Assembly (NCBI GenBank): GCA_017165825.1
Contig: CM029372.1
Location: 107,455 to 171,454 of the forward strand
Reading direction: 5' to 3'
Origin: Hepsetus odoe
Taxonomy: Eukaryota; Chordata; Actinopteri; Characiformes; Hepsetidae
DNA: 64,000 nt
Numbering within the stretch: the first letter of the stretch is position 1; every line of letters starts with the position of its first letter. The notes under the pieces were generated by a model. The model saw only the letters and a program-made list of their open reading frames with translations, searched no databases and was not told the origin of the DNA. Made by a program: the position numbers and the translations under genes. Of this stretch, positions 54,530 to 64,000 are shown one piece after another.

Positions 54530-54830
54530 TTAAACAGTTTCACTGAATATAATGGCTTCCAGACAGAACAAAATGACATCTTTAAAAGCCTTTAGACCAT
54601 TTAAAAGCTGAGGTGATATTCATTTGAAACAAGTAATCCTGTTGGCCTCATAGACTCCCAGTGATGCCTGTAAAATCCCTTTGTCCAGTTAAACAGAGTG
54701 CATTTTATTTTGGCATAAATGCCAGGAGTTCCATGGTATTCCTCTGGTAGAACAAATTTAGATGGAACTGTGCTTTAGTTTCACAGTAATTACTGACATT
54801 TCATACAAAAACTCCAAAGATTAATAATTG
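54530..54830. promoter_or_regulatory. Candidate conserved non-coding element
   Basis: Repeat-free block of balanced composition (CAGTGATGCCTGTAAAATCC, GCATAAATGCCAGGAGTTCC) with CAGTAATTACTG near 54785, a palindromic homeodomain-type site. The neighbours are AT-rich. Not tested for conservation. Confidence 0.4.
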
Positions 54831-55404
54831 AATAATTTTTACTGAAATTTAAATATAAAAGATAAATCTCCAGACACAATGTAAAACAGGAAAGGGAACT
54901 AAACTTAACAATCAAACTCTCACTGTCTTTTACATGCCTCACAAAGCTTTTTCTTACCTAGAATATACTGCACTTTGCAGTCTTGTTCATCTGAGTAAAT
55001 GATATACACAATCAGTATATATGCTGAAAAAGATTAGAATAAATTCAAATAAAGAATATATTTTGATTTGATGCATCTGAGTGCATTAATTTAGCCTCTC
55101 TTAAGTCTAAAGGCTCCAGTACCAGCTTCATCTAATCAATCAGATGACTGCAACCCGATCAGTAGTCAGAAAGCTCCAACTGTTGATCACTTCTTTAAAA
55201 AGAAATTTTAAAAAAATGGAAAAACTACCATATTTATAAATAGTTTGAATAGTATGAATACTTTATTCTTTTTTGGTAAAAATATACTTCCTGCCAAATA
55301 AATAGGTTTAAATAAATTTTTTGCTGTCTGTGGCTTTTTCATAGTGCACTCATGCCAACACATCTCCACACAAGAGTAACACACATGCACAGGTAAAAGC
55401 CTGT
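54831..55404. other. Unassigned AT-rich sequence
   Basis: Nothing recognised. Confidence 0.5.
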
Positions 55405-55648
55405 CAGTCAGTCATTTTCTGCCACTTGTCCCAAGCAGGGTTATGGGGGAGTGCTGGAGTCCATCCCAGCTCACACTGGGTGAAGGACGGGGGACACACC
55501 CTGGACAGGTCGCCAGCCCATCACAGGGAGGAGCGTGACGGGGACAGCACCTTGCTCAAGAGTACCTCAGGGCAACCTATTGGGAAGGGGTTCGAACCCT
55601 GATCCTGCGATCATGCGGCCAATGCCCTAACCACTAGGTCACTAAGCC
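55405..55648 (-). mobile_element. tRNA-derived SINE, nearly full
   Basis: On the - strand the tRNA-like head has ATTGGCCGCATGATC and the box B GGGTTCGAACCCC-like sequence, then the body GGTCGCCAGCCC/GGACTCCAGCACTCCCCC, ending with GACTGACTG units. The same SINE is at 63660-63876; the 21340 fragment is its 3' part. Confidence 0.8.
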
Positions 55649-55654
55649 TGTTTT

Positions 55655-55870
55655 ACCTTTAATGCTACTGAACCTTCACATTCCAGTGTGCTTTGATGAG
55701 TGCTCTCAGAGCAGTTGGCCACAGCTCCAGAGAGCCTGGGGTTTAATGTGAGCTGATGATTAGTTTCACTGCATCCACAAGGGTGCCTCAGGCAATAATT
55801 CAGGATTAGCTGAATATAAATTAAAGACACACTTTGTTTTACATTACTCACTTAAGACGACCTTCTGATT
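55655..55870. promoter_or_regulatory. Candidate conserved non-coding element
   Basis: Repeat-free block directly after the SINE (GCAGTTGGCCACAGCTCCAG, GAGCTGATGATTAGTTTC) with several homeodomain-type cores. Inference from texture only. Confidence 0.35.
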
Positions 55871-56449
55871 CAATTTATGAATTGTATGAATTGTAGCACA
55901 TTTTGTAATTTATTTGAGCGATCATAAAGTATTATAAAGAACATTACAGATGTTATCTGTGTAATCTTGAAATGGGCAGTAACAAATATTTAGTCAAGAG
56001 CCCTGCCACTGAGCTGTTGACACTCTTTAACATTTCCAAATATAGTTTGAAACCAGGTAGGACTGCCATTAGTATTCATAGTCAGTAATTTTTCAAGGAC
56101 TTTAAGGAGTCCTGTAGTGACACTTTTTCTCACAAAAATAATCAGATAATTTGACTGTTCAATTAAGAGTTCAATTAGTTAACTTCCCTTGTAACTTTCT
56201 TATTATGTTGGGAATTCATTACATCCTTGCTGCATCCTGTCCATTTTGTTGTTAGAGTTCTGCCAATGTACACAGATGATTGGGGGCTACCAAGCAGCCA
56301 TTCAATGAAGTTCAGCGGATATTAACTTCATGAAAATAATGCTGCCACTGACCACTAGAGGCAAGAGGACCCTGGTCTTTTTATGAGGAGCAAAGTTAAG
56401 CTTTCTCTTAAGAGAAAAGTAGATTTTCTTTTTGACTCTTTTAAATGAA

Positions 56450-56480
<31 letters not shown>

Positions 56481-56488
56481 ATATATAT

Positions 56489-56520
<32 letters not shown>

Positions 56521-57585
56521 AATAAAGGACACTAATTTTTTAGAGATCATTGGTTAAGTAAGCCATCTTGTTGCCTCATCTGAATCTAAAATGTTTTAAG
56601 CTGTTTATAGCTATATATTTCAACATTAATTAATATGATAATTATCTTCAATTTGTTTTACCAACCATTCAGCTTTACCAACACAGCTGATTTAAATGAA
56701 GAAAATTTGTCTGTCTAGTTTGTCTAATTTTGACTGCTACATTGAACATGGATAAAAGAAAGCAAAGGAGAGAGTTGTCTGATGAATTTTAAGAGAAAAT
56801 TATAGATGTCTGTTAAATGGCATGTTAAAGGCAAAGGCTATAAGACCATTTCCTCAAGCCAAGGAGAGGAGAGTGCAGATGGAAGACAAAGGGGCGAGGA
56901 AAACGACATTCAAGCTGAATTACTAGGTCAACACATGCCACTGTTTGAATGCAGTATGAATTGCAAAGTGCATATTGTTTAAGTTGTCTACCCTCATGCT
57001 TTGATGTTTTTTGTCATCTACCTTTCTGGCTGCCTCATACATTCTACCTATTTTGTCTATATTTGCACAAAATTTTACACAGCTGGCTGTGAATAACCAA
57101 CATCTTTTGCCACACTTAGCGCTGGATTTCCATCTCGAGTGACAATTATCATCCTTTTAGCATCCTTTCCATTCCTCAACTTTTTACTTTCAAATAGTCA
57201 AGACCAACAGCTTATTGAGGTCTGAAAACATGGTATAATTTCCACTTCCACTTTCCACTAGATTTGTGCCAGTATTTGTTTTGGAAATAGAATTTATAAG
57301 GTGATTCTCAACTTTTTTCCCCCTCAACTTAAATGTAATTTGTTTGATATATTTTTTTCATAGGCAGAATGTTAAGCTAGTAAGCAAATATATAACTCAT
57401 ATGTGGGCTTTGTTTATTTACCATAGATCAAACTCAAAAAGTTGGATTAACATCTTTTAAGTAAAGTAACTTTGCCAGGAGTTGTAACCACTGAATGACA
57501 GGATCATAGGAGAGGAATCATATAGATTTGTACCACATAGACCCATCATGTATCTACACTTCTTTTTAAAAGATTAAGGATAGCT
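55871..57585. other. Unassigned sequence with poly(A)/(TA)n tract
   Basis: An A28 run at 56451-56478 passes into (TA)n to 56521, which looks like a decayed retroposon tail, but no retroposon body was identified. Frames are short; nothing else recognised. Confidence 0.5.
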
Positions 57586-57899
57586 GGATCAGCTGGGTGG
57601 GTTAGAGGACACTATGCAATGCTGTGATTTGGTGCAGGATTTTAAAACAACAACTCTATTCAATATCTTTACTGTATTTTTGATAGTTATACCTTGATCT
57701 TTCAGTAATTTCTTGGCACCTTGGCTGTCATTCATCACTGTAACTAAAAGTGTTTTGTAAATGATCAGTGCTGCATGCATTTCCCCTCTTTGCCTGTGTG
57801 TTAGACCTGGGCAAGGTAGGAAAGAGTGGTGGGGAGCACAGTAATGAGGGAGGTGCTTGAAGCACTCAGAGTGGCATCGACCCCAAACTCTAACCTGTG

Positions 57900-58086
57900 A
57901 TGGATTGGCTGCTTGTGCACCGTGACAGACGAGCGATTGATAGAGGGAGCAGAAAAGAGATGAAGAAGAGGGGTGAAAGAGAGAAAGGGAAGATGAGGTG
58001 AACAAGAGGGATACAGAAATCCTGGAATATGATAGAGTAAGGAGATGAGCAAAAAGAGAGATAAATATAGATAGATAGACAAAGCA

Positions 58087-58145
<59 letters not shown>
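57900..58145. repeat. Polypurine tract ending in (AG)n
   Basis: About 240 bases of mainly A and G on the + strand, finishing with (AG)n at 58086-58144. It produces long but meaningless Ser-Leu frames on the - strand. Confidence 0.85.
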
Positions 58146-58146
<1 letters not shown>

Positions 58147-58479
58147 GTTGGGGGCATACAGGATGGGTTGATACTGATAGTGGAGGGTTTTGTTGCAGGT
58201 GTTGGAGTGGATAATGATGCAGTCGTGAAGCAAATATCAGCTAAAGTGTTGCTCAGCACACATTCTGAGCCAAACTGTATCCATTTAAGCAAAGAGGGAT
58301 GTTCTCCTCTGCCTGACAATCAAAGGCTACTTTGACTAAACCAGTCACTTTTGACAAAAAGCCTTTCTGTCTCTGCCCCCCCGTTCTGACAAGTCAACAT
58401 ACACTGGCTGTACTGTAAGCACAGTTGTCCATTCCACTCACAACCTTATAATCCTTCTGCCATCAAGAGATCTGGGCTC

Positions 58480-58760
58480 AGGCTTGTGTGCCGGTAAGAC
58501 AGAATTGATTTCGACGCTCTGAGGCTAAACTGGCATTGAGTTAGGCTGCCACTAAATAAGGTTATGAGAAGCTTGCTCTTGGGCTGGCTGCATGACACAC
58601 GTGTCATTTGTCCACAGGCTGGCAAGATGCCATGGCCAACATCTGTAAAGAAGCAGCATACTGCCCAGCATTTTCCTTGCAACTTGCCTTTAAAATTATG
58701 TTCTGAAGCCTTTGGCAGTTTTATAGGGGGTTCAAAGTTATGATAATGGCTCTGTATAGA
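58480..58760. promoter_or_regulatory. Candidate conserved non-coding element
   Basis: Repeat-free, balanced block (GAGAAGCTTGCTCTTGGGCT, GACACACGTGTCATTTGTCC, GCCATGGCCAACATCTG) with a palindromic ACACGTGT E-box. The - strand frame (109 codons) shows no domain. Confidence 0.4.
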
Positions 58761-59149
58761 ATTGTGAACACTCACTTAAGAACTGGTTGAATTAAAAAAA
58801 AATTGTTTCAGAGAAAGACGGATATGTAAAGGATCTCTATTTTGATTGAATGTCTTATATTAAACCTCTTTCAAAAAGTAGTCTGGGCTAAGTCATCCTT
58901 CACAATTTCATAATGAATGGGCAGGGCTAATCAGCTGTGAGGTAAAAAGACAGATTTTTATAAATGTGGTGGTTTTCATAAAAACTGTTTTTGCAGTTTA
59001 GTTTCCAAATGTGGACTGTATGAACATTATAATATTTTAACAGTGTCTATGTACCATATTAACCTTTTTAATACTAAGAAACTTTTTTAAATGGTTTGCT
59101 ATAGCTCCAAAAAGCTAAGAGCATATTATGTAATGAAAGGATAAAACCA

Positions 59150-59390
59150 CCTCTCAGGGGAGATTAAAATATGAAAGTGATGCTATGAGCTCTGGCAGTG
59201 AGATGACTTTGTCTGTTTTTTGCAGCTCAAAGGTAGTAAAGCATTTACACAGAACTCAACTTTGCTGAAAAATGGCTGTTTACACTACTGATAATTTTAT
59301 CAACTGATGATCTTTCAGTGACTTTAATGAGTAATTAAGCTTGCATTTAAATGGCATACATTGAAAATGGATTCAGTAAACCTGTCATTT
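59150..59390. promoter_or_regulatory. Candidate conserved non-coding element
   Basis: Repeat-free block with TAATGAGTAATTAAGC, GATAATTTTATCA and AGCTCAAAGGTAG motifs. AT-rich but not simple; not tested for conservation. Confidence 0.35.
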
Positions 59391-59689
59391 CAGCCATTTA
59401 AGTAGTTTTTCTATACAAGAGTGAAAATGTAAAATGTATATAAATAAAATCACTATTTGCTGCCTGTTGTGATTAGGAATAGTTTAAAAATCAAATAATT
59501 CAGTTTAACCCCATAATCCTAACAGTCCCACTTTAGACACATAAAATGCAACAGGCCTATAGTACACTGGTGAGTCCTTTGTGTGTGTGTGCAGCATTTG
59601 CCACTGAAGCTCTAGCTGCTTCTCAGCTCGAGGCTCAGGGCTTATTGAGAATCCAGTCACATCCCATGCCGGCATTGCGACCCCCCTTT

Positions 59690-59890
59690 CCACCACCACC
59701 AGCACCACTTTTCTCTCTCTCACTCTCTCTCTCTGCTGCAGCTGCTCTGTTTCACTGGCTCTCCTCCTCTCTCTCACTCACCTCCTCCCCTCTTTATTTT
59801 TTCTCTCTCCCTGAGCTCTTTTGCTACCTTCTTTTCCCTCTTCTTCTTCTTTTTCGCCCCAACCCCCACCTCCACTCCACCCCTCCAACC
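59690..59890. repeat. Polypyrimidine tract
   Basis: About 200 bases of dominantly C and T on the + strand with CTCTCTCT, CTTCTTCTTCT and CCCCAACCCCCACC segments. Confidence 0.8.
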
Positions 59891-60008
59891 GCTTTAAGCA
59901 CCAGTGATAAACCCTCTTACTGTTCTTCCAGGTCCGTCACCCTGCTCGCCTCAGCCTCACACTGATCTCTGCCAGCCTGTCAGTCAAACACACTGATGCA
60001 AGGATGCA

Positions 60009-60012
<4 letters not shown>

Positions 60013-60053
<41 letters not shown>

Positions 60054-60396
60054 CAGGTTCACTTCACTTGATTTCCTATTATGCGTTCTCCCGCTGTTTG
60101 TTTTTGCCTCTGTTGTATATTCCTCCTGCAATGTGTTACAGTGCACCTGTCCCGACCCAACAGTTCTGACACAGAGATGACTGACAAGTACGCTGAGAAG
60201 GGTGCTAACAGTGTGTGTGTGTGTGTGTGTATGCGTGAGTTTCAGAGAGCGAGAGAGAGAGAGAGAGAGAGAGACAAAGAAAGAGACAGAGAGACAGAGA
60301 CAGAAAGAGCACTGACAGCTCTAAATGTCATTTTTCATATCTGTTCACTTCAGAGTGTGTGCTCAGCCCATATCATTCCACAGCAGCCACTGCATG

Positions 60397-60446
<50 letters not shown>
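60013..60446. repeat. Cluster of (AG)n, (GT)n and (CA)n microsatellites
   Basis: (AG)n at 60013-60050 and 60247-60275, (GT)n at 60211-60230, and CGCGCG(CA)n at 60398-60446, separated by short unique stretches. Confidence 0.9.
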
Positions 60447-60802
60447 CCAGGCCAAAGTGAAGCTACTTATTGTGCATTCCTTTGTATTACATTTGATTTG
60501 CTTGACACACAGAAAATGAAAAATCTGACACGTATGATGTGATAACAAAGGGAACAAAGAAGAGATTTACAAAAAAAAGACATCCACAATGTTATATCAT
60601 ACACATTCTGGCACACACCACACACACACACCCTGCCACAATATGGTTTAAGCCTCAACTGAATAAAACAATACTGCATACGGCATCCAACCTTCACCAA
60701 GAACACCCAAATCTTCAAGTCTGCCAAGAACAGCCCCTCTCATGAGTGAGAGCTTGAAAAGGAAATAGGAAAACCATGTTTGTGTGTGTGCAGTTATATA
60801 TG

Positions 60803-61000
60803 TACAATATGGCCAAAGGTATATGGACGCAACCCCTGAATTAGTGTGTATACATCAGATATGTTTCGGCCATTAACTAACAAGTTCATAAAATTAAGCA
60901 CAAGGAGACAACAATCTTGTAGACAAATGCTGTGAGAACAATGGGTCATACAGTGTAACTCAGTGACTTTAAACCTATCACAATAAGTCAGTTTATGAAA
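60803..61000. mobile_element. Mariner-like terminal fragment
   Basis: TACAATATGGCCAAAGGTAT then ATGGACGC matches the TIR of a common fish mariner-type family (as recalled). The opposite terminus was not found. Confidence 0.5.
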
Positions 61001-61149
61001 GTATTGCCCTGCTGCCTTAGTTAAGTGTTATTATTGTAAAATAAAATTAACAACAGCTCAGTAACAAAGCTGTAGACCATTACAAATCACCATGCTGAAA
61101 TGCCATTTACACTTATTTTGCATCACTCACTACAGAGCTCCAGAAGGGA
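61001..61149. other. Unassigned sequence
   Basis: Nothing recognised. Confidence 0.4.
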
Positions 61150-61430
61150 TGAAAAAGTGAAAAAAGTGAAAGTGAAAGTGACAACCCTCGTCATTGCGAG
61201 GTCACAGCACTGCAAACCATGAACCACAACGAAATTGGACCTCTGCTTTTAACCCATGCACACAAACACCGTGCAGCAGTGGGCAGCTATTGAAAGCGCC
61301 CGGGGAGCAGTGACAGGGACGGTACCTTGCTCAGGGGTACCTCAGGGCAACCTATTTGTGAGGGAATCGAACCCACAATCTTCCAATGCAGGGCCAACTC
61401 CCTAACCACTAGGCCACCGCTGCCCCTTTT
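61150..61430 (-). mobile_element. tRNA-derived SINE, full length
   Basis: Inverse orientation copy of the 3960-4240 family: GTGAAAGTGAAAGTGACAAC tail, CATGAACCACAACGAAATTG body, box B as GGAATCGAACCCACAATC and box A as CCCTAACCACTAGGCCACCG, head-end CTGCCCC. A T-run follows at 61427-61437. Confidence 0.82.
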
Positions 61431-61679
61431 TTTTTTTGATGGATAAACATCAGTATGAGAACTTTGTGACAAGAGATTAATGAAAATGGTGTCAATGGCA
61501 ACACACTGCAAATGAGCCTAAGATCATTATGTACAATTATCTGAGTCTGCAGTTGTAAAGCACAAAGCAGTGAACTCTCAAATTGTCATGGGTTCCATTC
61601 TTTTGGACTCTTGAACTCTTCCCATGGGCTTTTAGGGCTTGCTGGACACACAGACATACACACTCACATATACTCATAC

Positions 61680-61860
61680 CTAGGGGCAATTGAGCATCTC
61701 CAGTCATCCAATCTCCATCTGACATGCATGAGAACATGAAGAACATGTAAACTCCAAACAGAAAGGACCCAGACAGCCCCATCTGGAAATCGAACCCAGG
61801 AACTTCTTGCTGTTACGCAACATAGCCACCCACTACACCACTTTGCCACCCACTGCTGAT
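61680..61860 (-). mobile_element. tRNA-derived SINE (second family)
   Basis: GGGGCAATTGAGCATCTCCA, GAACATGTAAACTCCAAACA, then GAAATCGAACCCAGGAACTT (box B inverted) and CCACCCACTACACCACTTTG (box A inverted) are landmarks of a SINE abundant in fish; related to the head at 6985. Confidence 0.7.
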
Positions 61861-63279
61861 TCAGCAAACTCATATTGATCTTCAAATTGTTCTTCTTAAC
61901 CTCAACTGCACTTATTCATGTTTGATTTTTCAGCCTGCTTCTCAAGATACATACACGTCTGCCCTGTCATTTTCTTCAGTGCGCTTGCATTTTGATAAGT
62001 GATAAGATTGATTGTACCATTTCTAAGTTATTGCAAATTTAAGTACAAGTAATTTTTTTTGCTTTGTGCTACCTGAGTTTGCCATCTTGTGGCAAGTGGT
62101 GGGCATGATTGGACAGAGGGTGTACGGATGCCTAATATACATAAATGTCCTTTTGTGAATAAAATATGTTTATTTTCAGGGATATGAGCACTGAGATGTG
62201 TGATCTGAATGTTTTTCTTTTTCATGTTATTTTTAAGTACATTAAGCACACATGTTCAGTCCTGCGTCCACACACAACGTTTTCTCATAGAATGCATCTC
62301 TAAGTCAGTAACTCACCCACTCACTCACATTAAGCAGGATTAAGATGCACCACAAGAAGGTACTGGGGGAGGTGGTGGGCTACTGCGGCAAATTTTAATT
62401 CAAGTCTTTGTAACAGTTTCGAGCTCAGGTGTTCTAATCTTCTTTCATGTTGACTCATTTTCTCACTAACAGTTTCTTTATTACACATAGGTGAAAAACT
62501 GAAACACCTTTCAAATTTATTTTGGTGCATTTCTAATTTTGTCTAAAAGCATTAAGGCCTGTTAATGTGATGTAATTTGTATACTCAGGCCTTGTTGTCT
62601 CATTATCTCTCTATATAATTTTAGACACAGATGTGAAAGAAATGTATGCGGCAGATTAAGTGTATGCGGGTAGCTGCTTGTGTGAATTTTGTGTCTAGCT
62701 GAATGATCTCAGAGTTGATGGCAGGATCTTCTAAACAGAGGACACAGCTGTAATTGGTGGGTTTAACAAGGAAAAACTGAAAGAAGGGGGCAGAAGAGTA
62801 AAGACTTGGTTAAATAGTTAAATATCAACAGATTTAATTTTATACTTAGTGTCGGGGTCTGTGTAACTTTCTGTGCTTTTCTCCTGCTTTATTTTCCTGA
62901 TACTAAAAATATAAGACTTGTAATAATATTACTCTTTTTGACCTTTTTGACATTTATAGCACACACACACACACAATGTACTATAAAAATTATAAATATG
63001 TAAAAAAACACAGTTTACAAACAATACAATGTTACATACATTTACATGCAATATATGTCCATCACAATGTATAAAAAAAGAAGACAAGGAAAAGTAAGAG
63101 AGTTAACAAGATTTGCACAACTGGCCCTTTTCACAAAAGGGTGTATGGATTGGTAAAAAGCTTCTGTGTAATCTGGTACAGGGTGACCCTCTGCTTTCAC
63201 TAGGCCTGTGCAAACGTTGAGATAATATTTACCTCTTCCAGTTTGAGATAATCTTTACGTTGAGACGTTGAGATAATAT
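61861..63279. other. Unassigned AT-rich sequence
   Basis: Contains an (AC)n tract at 62961-62975 and a short direct repeat (GTTGAGATAATATTTACCTC twice, 63216 and 63269). No gene recognised. Confidence 0.5.
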
Positions 63280-63500
63280 TTACCTCTTCTACACTTTTTA
63301 TTCTTTATATAATTTTCTCAGTCCCTTTCATTCTTTCCTCTTCTCTCCACTGGACCTCTGTTTTCCTCTTTCCTCATCTCAATCGTTTTACCTTCAGCAC
63401 CACTATCTCCTGCCCCCTCCCCTCTTCTTTTCTCCATCTACCTCTTCCTAGGCCCAGTCTTCTGTCTCTTTCCCTCCCCCTCTTCATCTTCTTGGCCATA
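63280..63500. repeat. Polypyrimidine tract
   Basis: Roughly 220 bases dominated by C and T on the + strand. The opposite-strand frame (Arg/Glu/Lys-rich) is a composition artefact. Confidence 0.7.
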
Positions 63501-63659
63501 TTTTCACTCTTCTCTGAGTGCTGGTATTGAAGTAATGGATTTTTTATGGGGTAGGGTTGCACACCCTCTGAACCTTGACATGTTTGCTTTAGAGAAGACC
63601 TAAGTAAGTCAATCTCTGTATATTTGTTTTATATCATTCCATCATCTCTCTTTTCCAGA

Positions 63660-63874
63660 GAGACAGTGCTGGGGAGTGCTGGAGTCCAACCCAGCGCACA
63701 CAGGGCGAAGGACTGGGGACGCACCCTGGACAGGTCGCCAGCCCATCGCAGGGAGGAGCGTGACGGGGACAGCACCTTGCTCAAGGGTACCTCAGGGCAA
63801 CTTATTGGGAAGGGGTTCGAACCCCTGATTCTCCGATCATGCGGCCACCGCCCTAACCACTAGGCCACCGCTGC

Positions 63875-63876
<2 letters not shown>
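63660..63876 (-). mobile_element. tRNA-derived SINE
   Basis: Well preserved copy of the 55405 family, with GGGGTTCGAACCCCTGATTC (box B region) and CCCTAACCACTAGGCCACCG (box A), head-end CTGCCCC at the right. Confidence 0.82.
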
Positions 63877-63924
<48 letters not shown>

Positions 63925-63953
63925 GTTGTGGTTCATTGTCTGCTGCGCTTTGA

Positions 63954-64000
<47 letters not shown>
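63877..64000. repeat. Two (TA)n tracts around a SINE fragment, running off the window
   Basis: (TA)n at 63877-63921 and 63957-64000 flank TTCGTTGTGGTTCATTGTC...GACCT, which is an internal piece of the 3960 SINE family in + orientation. The second tract continues to the window end. Confidence 0.85.

Noticed and set aside
57589..58319. 214- and 172-codon - strand frames
   Set aside because: Length comes from the (AG)n/polypurine tract; no domain outside the Ser-Leu low-complexity part.
58446..58775. 109-codon - strand frame
   Set aside because: No domain or signal; better explained as a chance frame over a candidate non-coding element.
60081..60542. 153-codon + strand frame
   Set aside because: Composed largely of microsatellite-encoded repeats (RERERE, THTHTH).
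1..64000. CRISPR arrays, operons, prokaryotic mobile systems or an undescribed enzymatic system
   Set aside because: The window is vertebrate nuclear DNA; no regularly spaced repeat arrays, gene clusters or unexplained multi-domain frames were found.

Overview
This looks like a window of a ray-finned fish genome, probably a teleost. Genes have introns with GT-AG boundaries, non-coding DNA dominates, and the interspersed repeats are of the kinds common in fish: Tc1-like transposons, RTE-like LINEs with trinucleotide tails, and tRNA-derived SINEs. The species cannot be told from the sequence.

Three protein-coding genes can be supported, all known neighbours on human 6q16. At the left edge are the last three coding exons of ccnc (cyclin C, + strand, ending at 979). 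Next is a complete six-exon faxc (failed axon connections homolog, + strand, 7848-16183, 387 residues). On the - strand at 28296-29453 is the single-exon pou3f2 (BRN2-type class III POU factor, 385 residues), inside a CpG-rich block. Order and relative orientation match human POU3F2-FAXC-CCNC. The genes that in human lie between them (FBXL4; COQ3, PNISR, USP45, TSTD3) are absent. This fits gene loss from one duplicate after the teleost genome duplication.

Layout: 1-2557 ccnc 3' end and downstream sequence; 2558-7050 a pile of Tc1, SINE and LINE relics filling the ccnc-faxc interval; 7640-16960 faxc with its CpG-rich promoter, transposons in introns 3 to 5, and two poly(A) signals; 17-28 kb spacer with several repeat-free stretches that may be regulatory; 28.1-29.8 kb pou3f2 and its CpG island; 30.3-30.43 kb a compact GC-rich element with RFX-, CRE- and E2F-like sites; 30.4-64 kb a stretch with no supportable gene. 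That last part contains relic transposons, microsatellites, polypurine/polypyrimidine tracts and islands of complex non-repeat sequence. It matches the gene-poor flank expected upstream of a POU3 developmental regulator.

The genes do not form a pathway. Cyclin C is a Mediator kinase-module subunit, Faxc is a GST-like membrane-associated protein linked to axon development, and Pou3f2 is a neural transcription factor. They stay together probably because pou3f2 enhancers span the block. I found no CRISPR, operon, integron or other novel enzymatic system. The oddest items are a 62-bp near-perfect inverted repeat at 48866-49000, telomeric TTAGGG repeats embedded in a LINE at 37014-37043, long-TIR Tc1 derivatives present in six copies, and homeodomain substitutions in Pou3f2.
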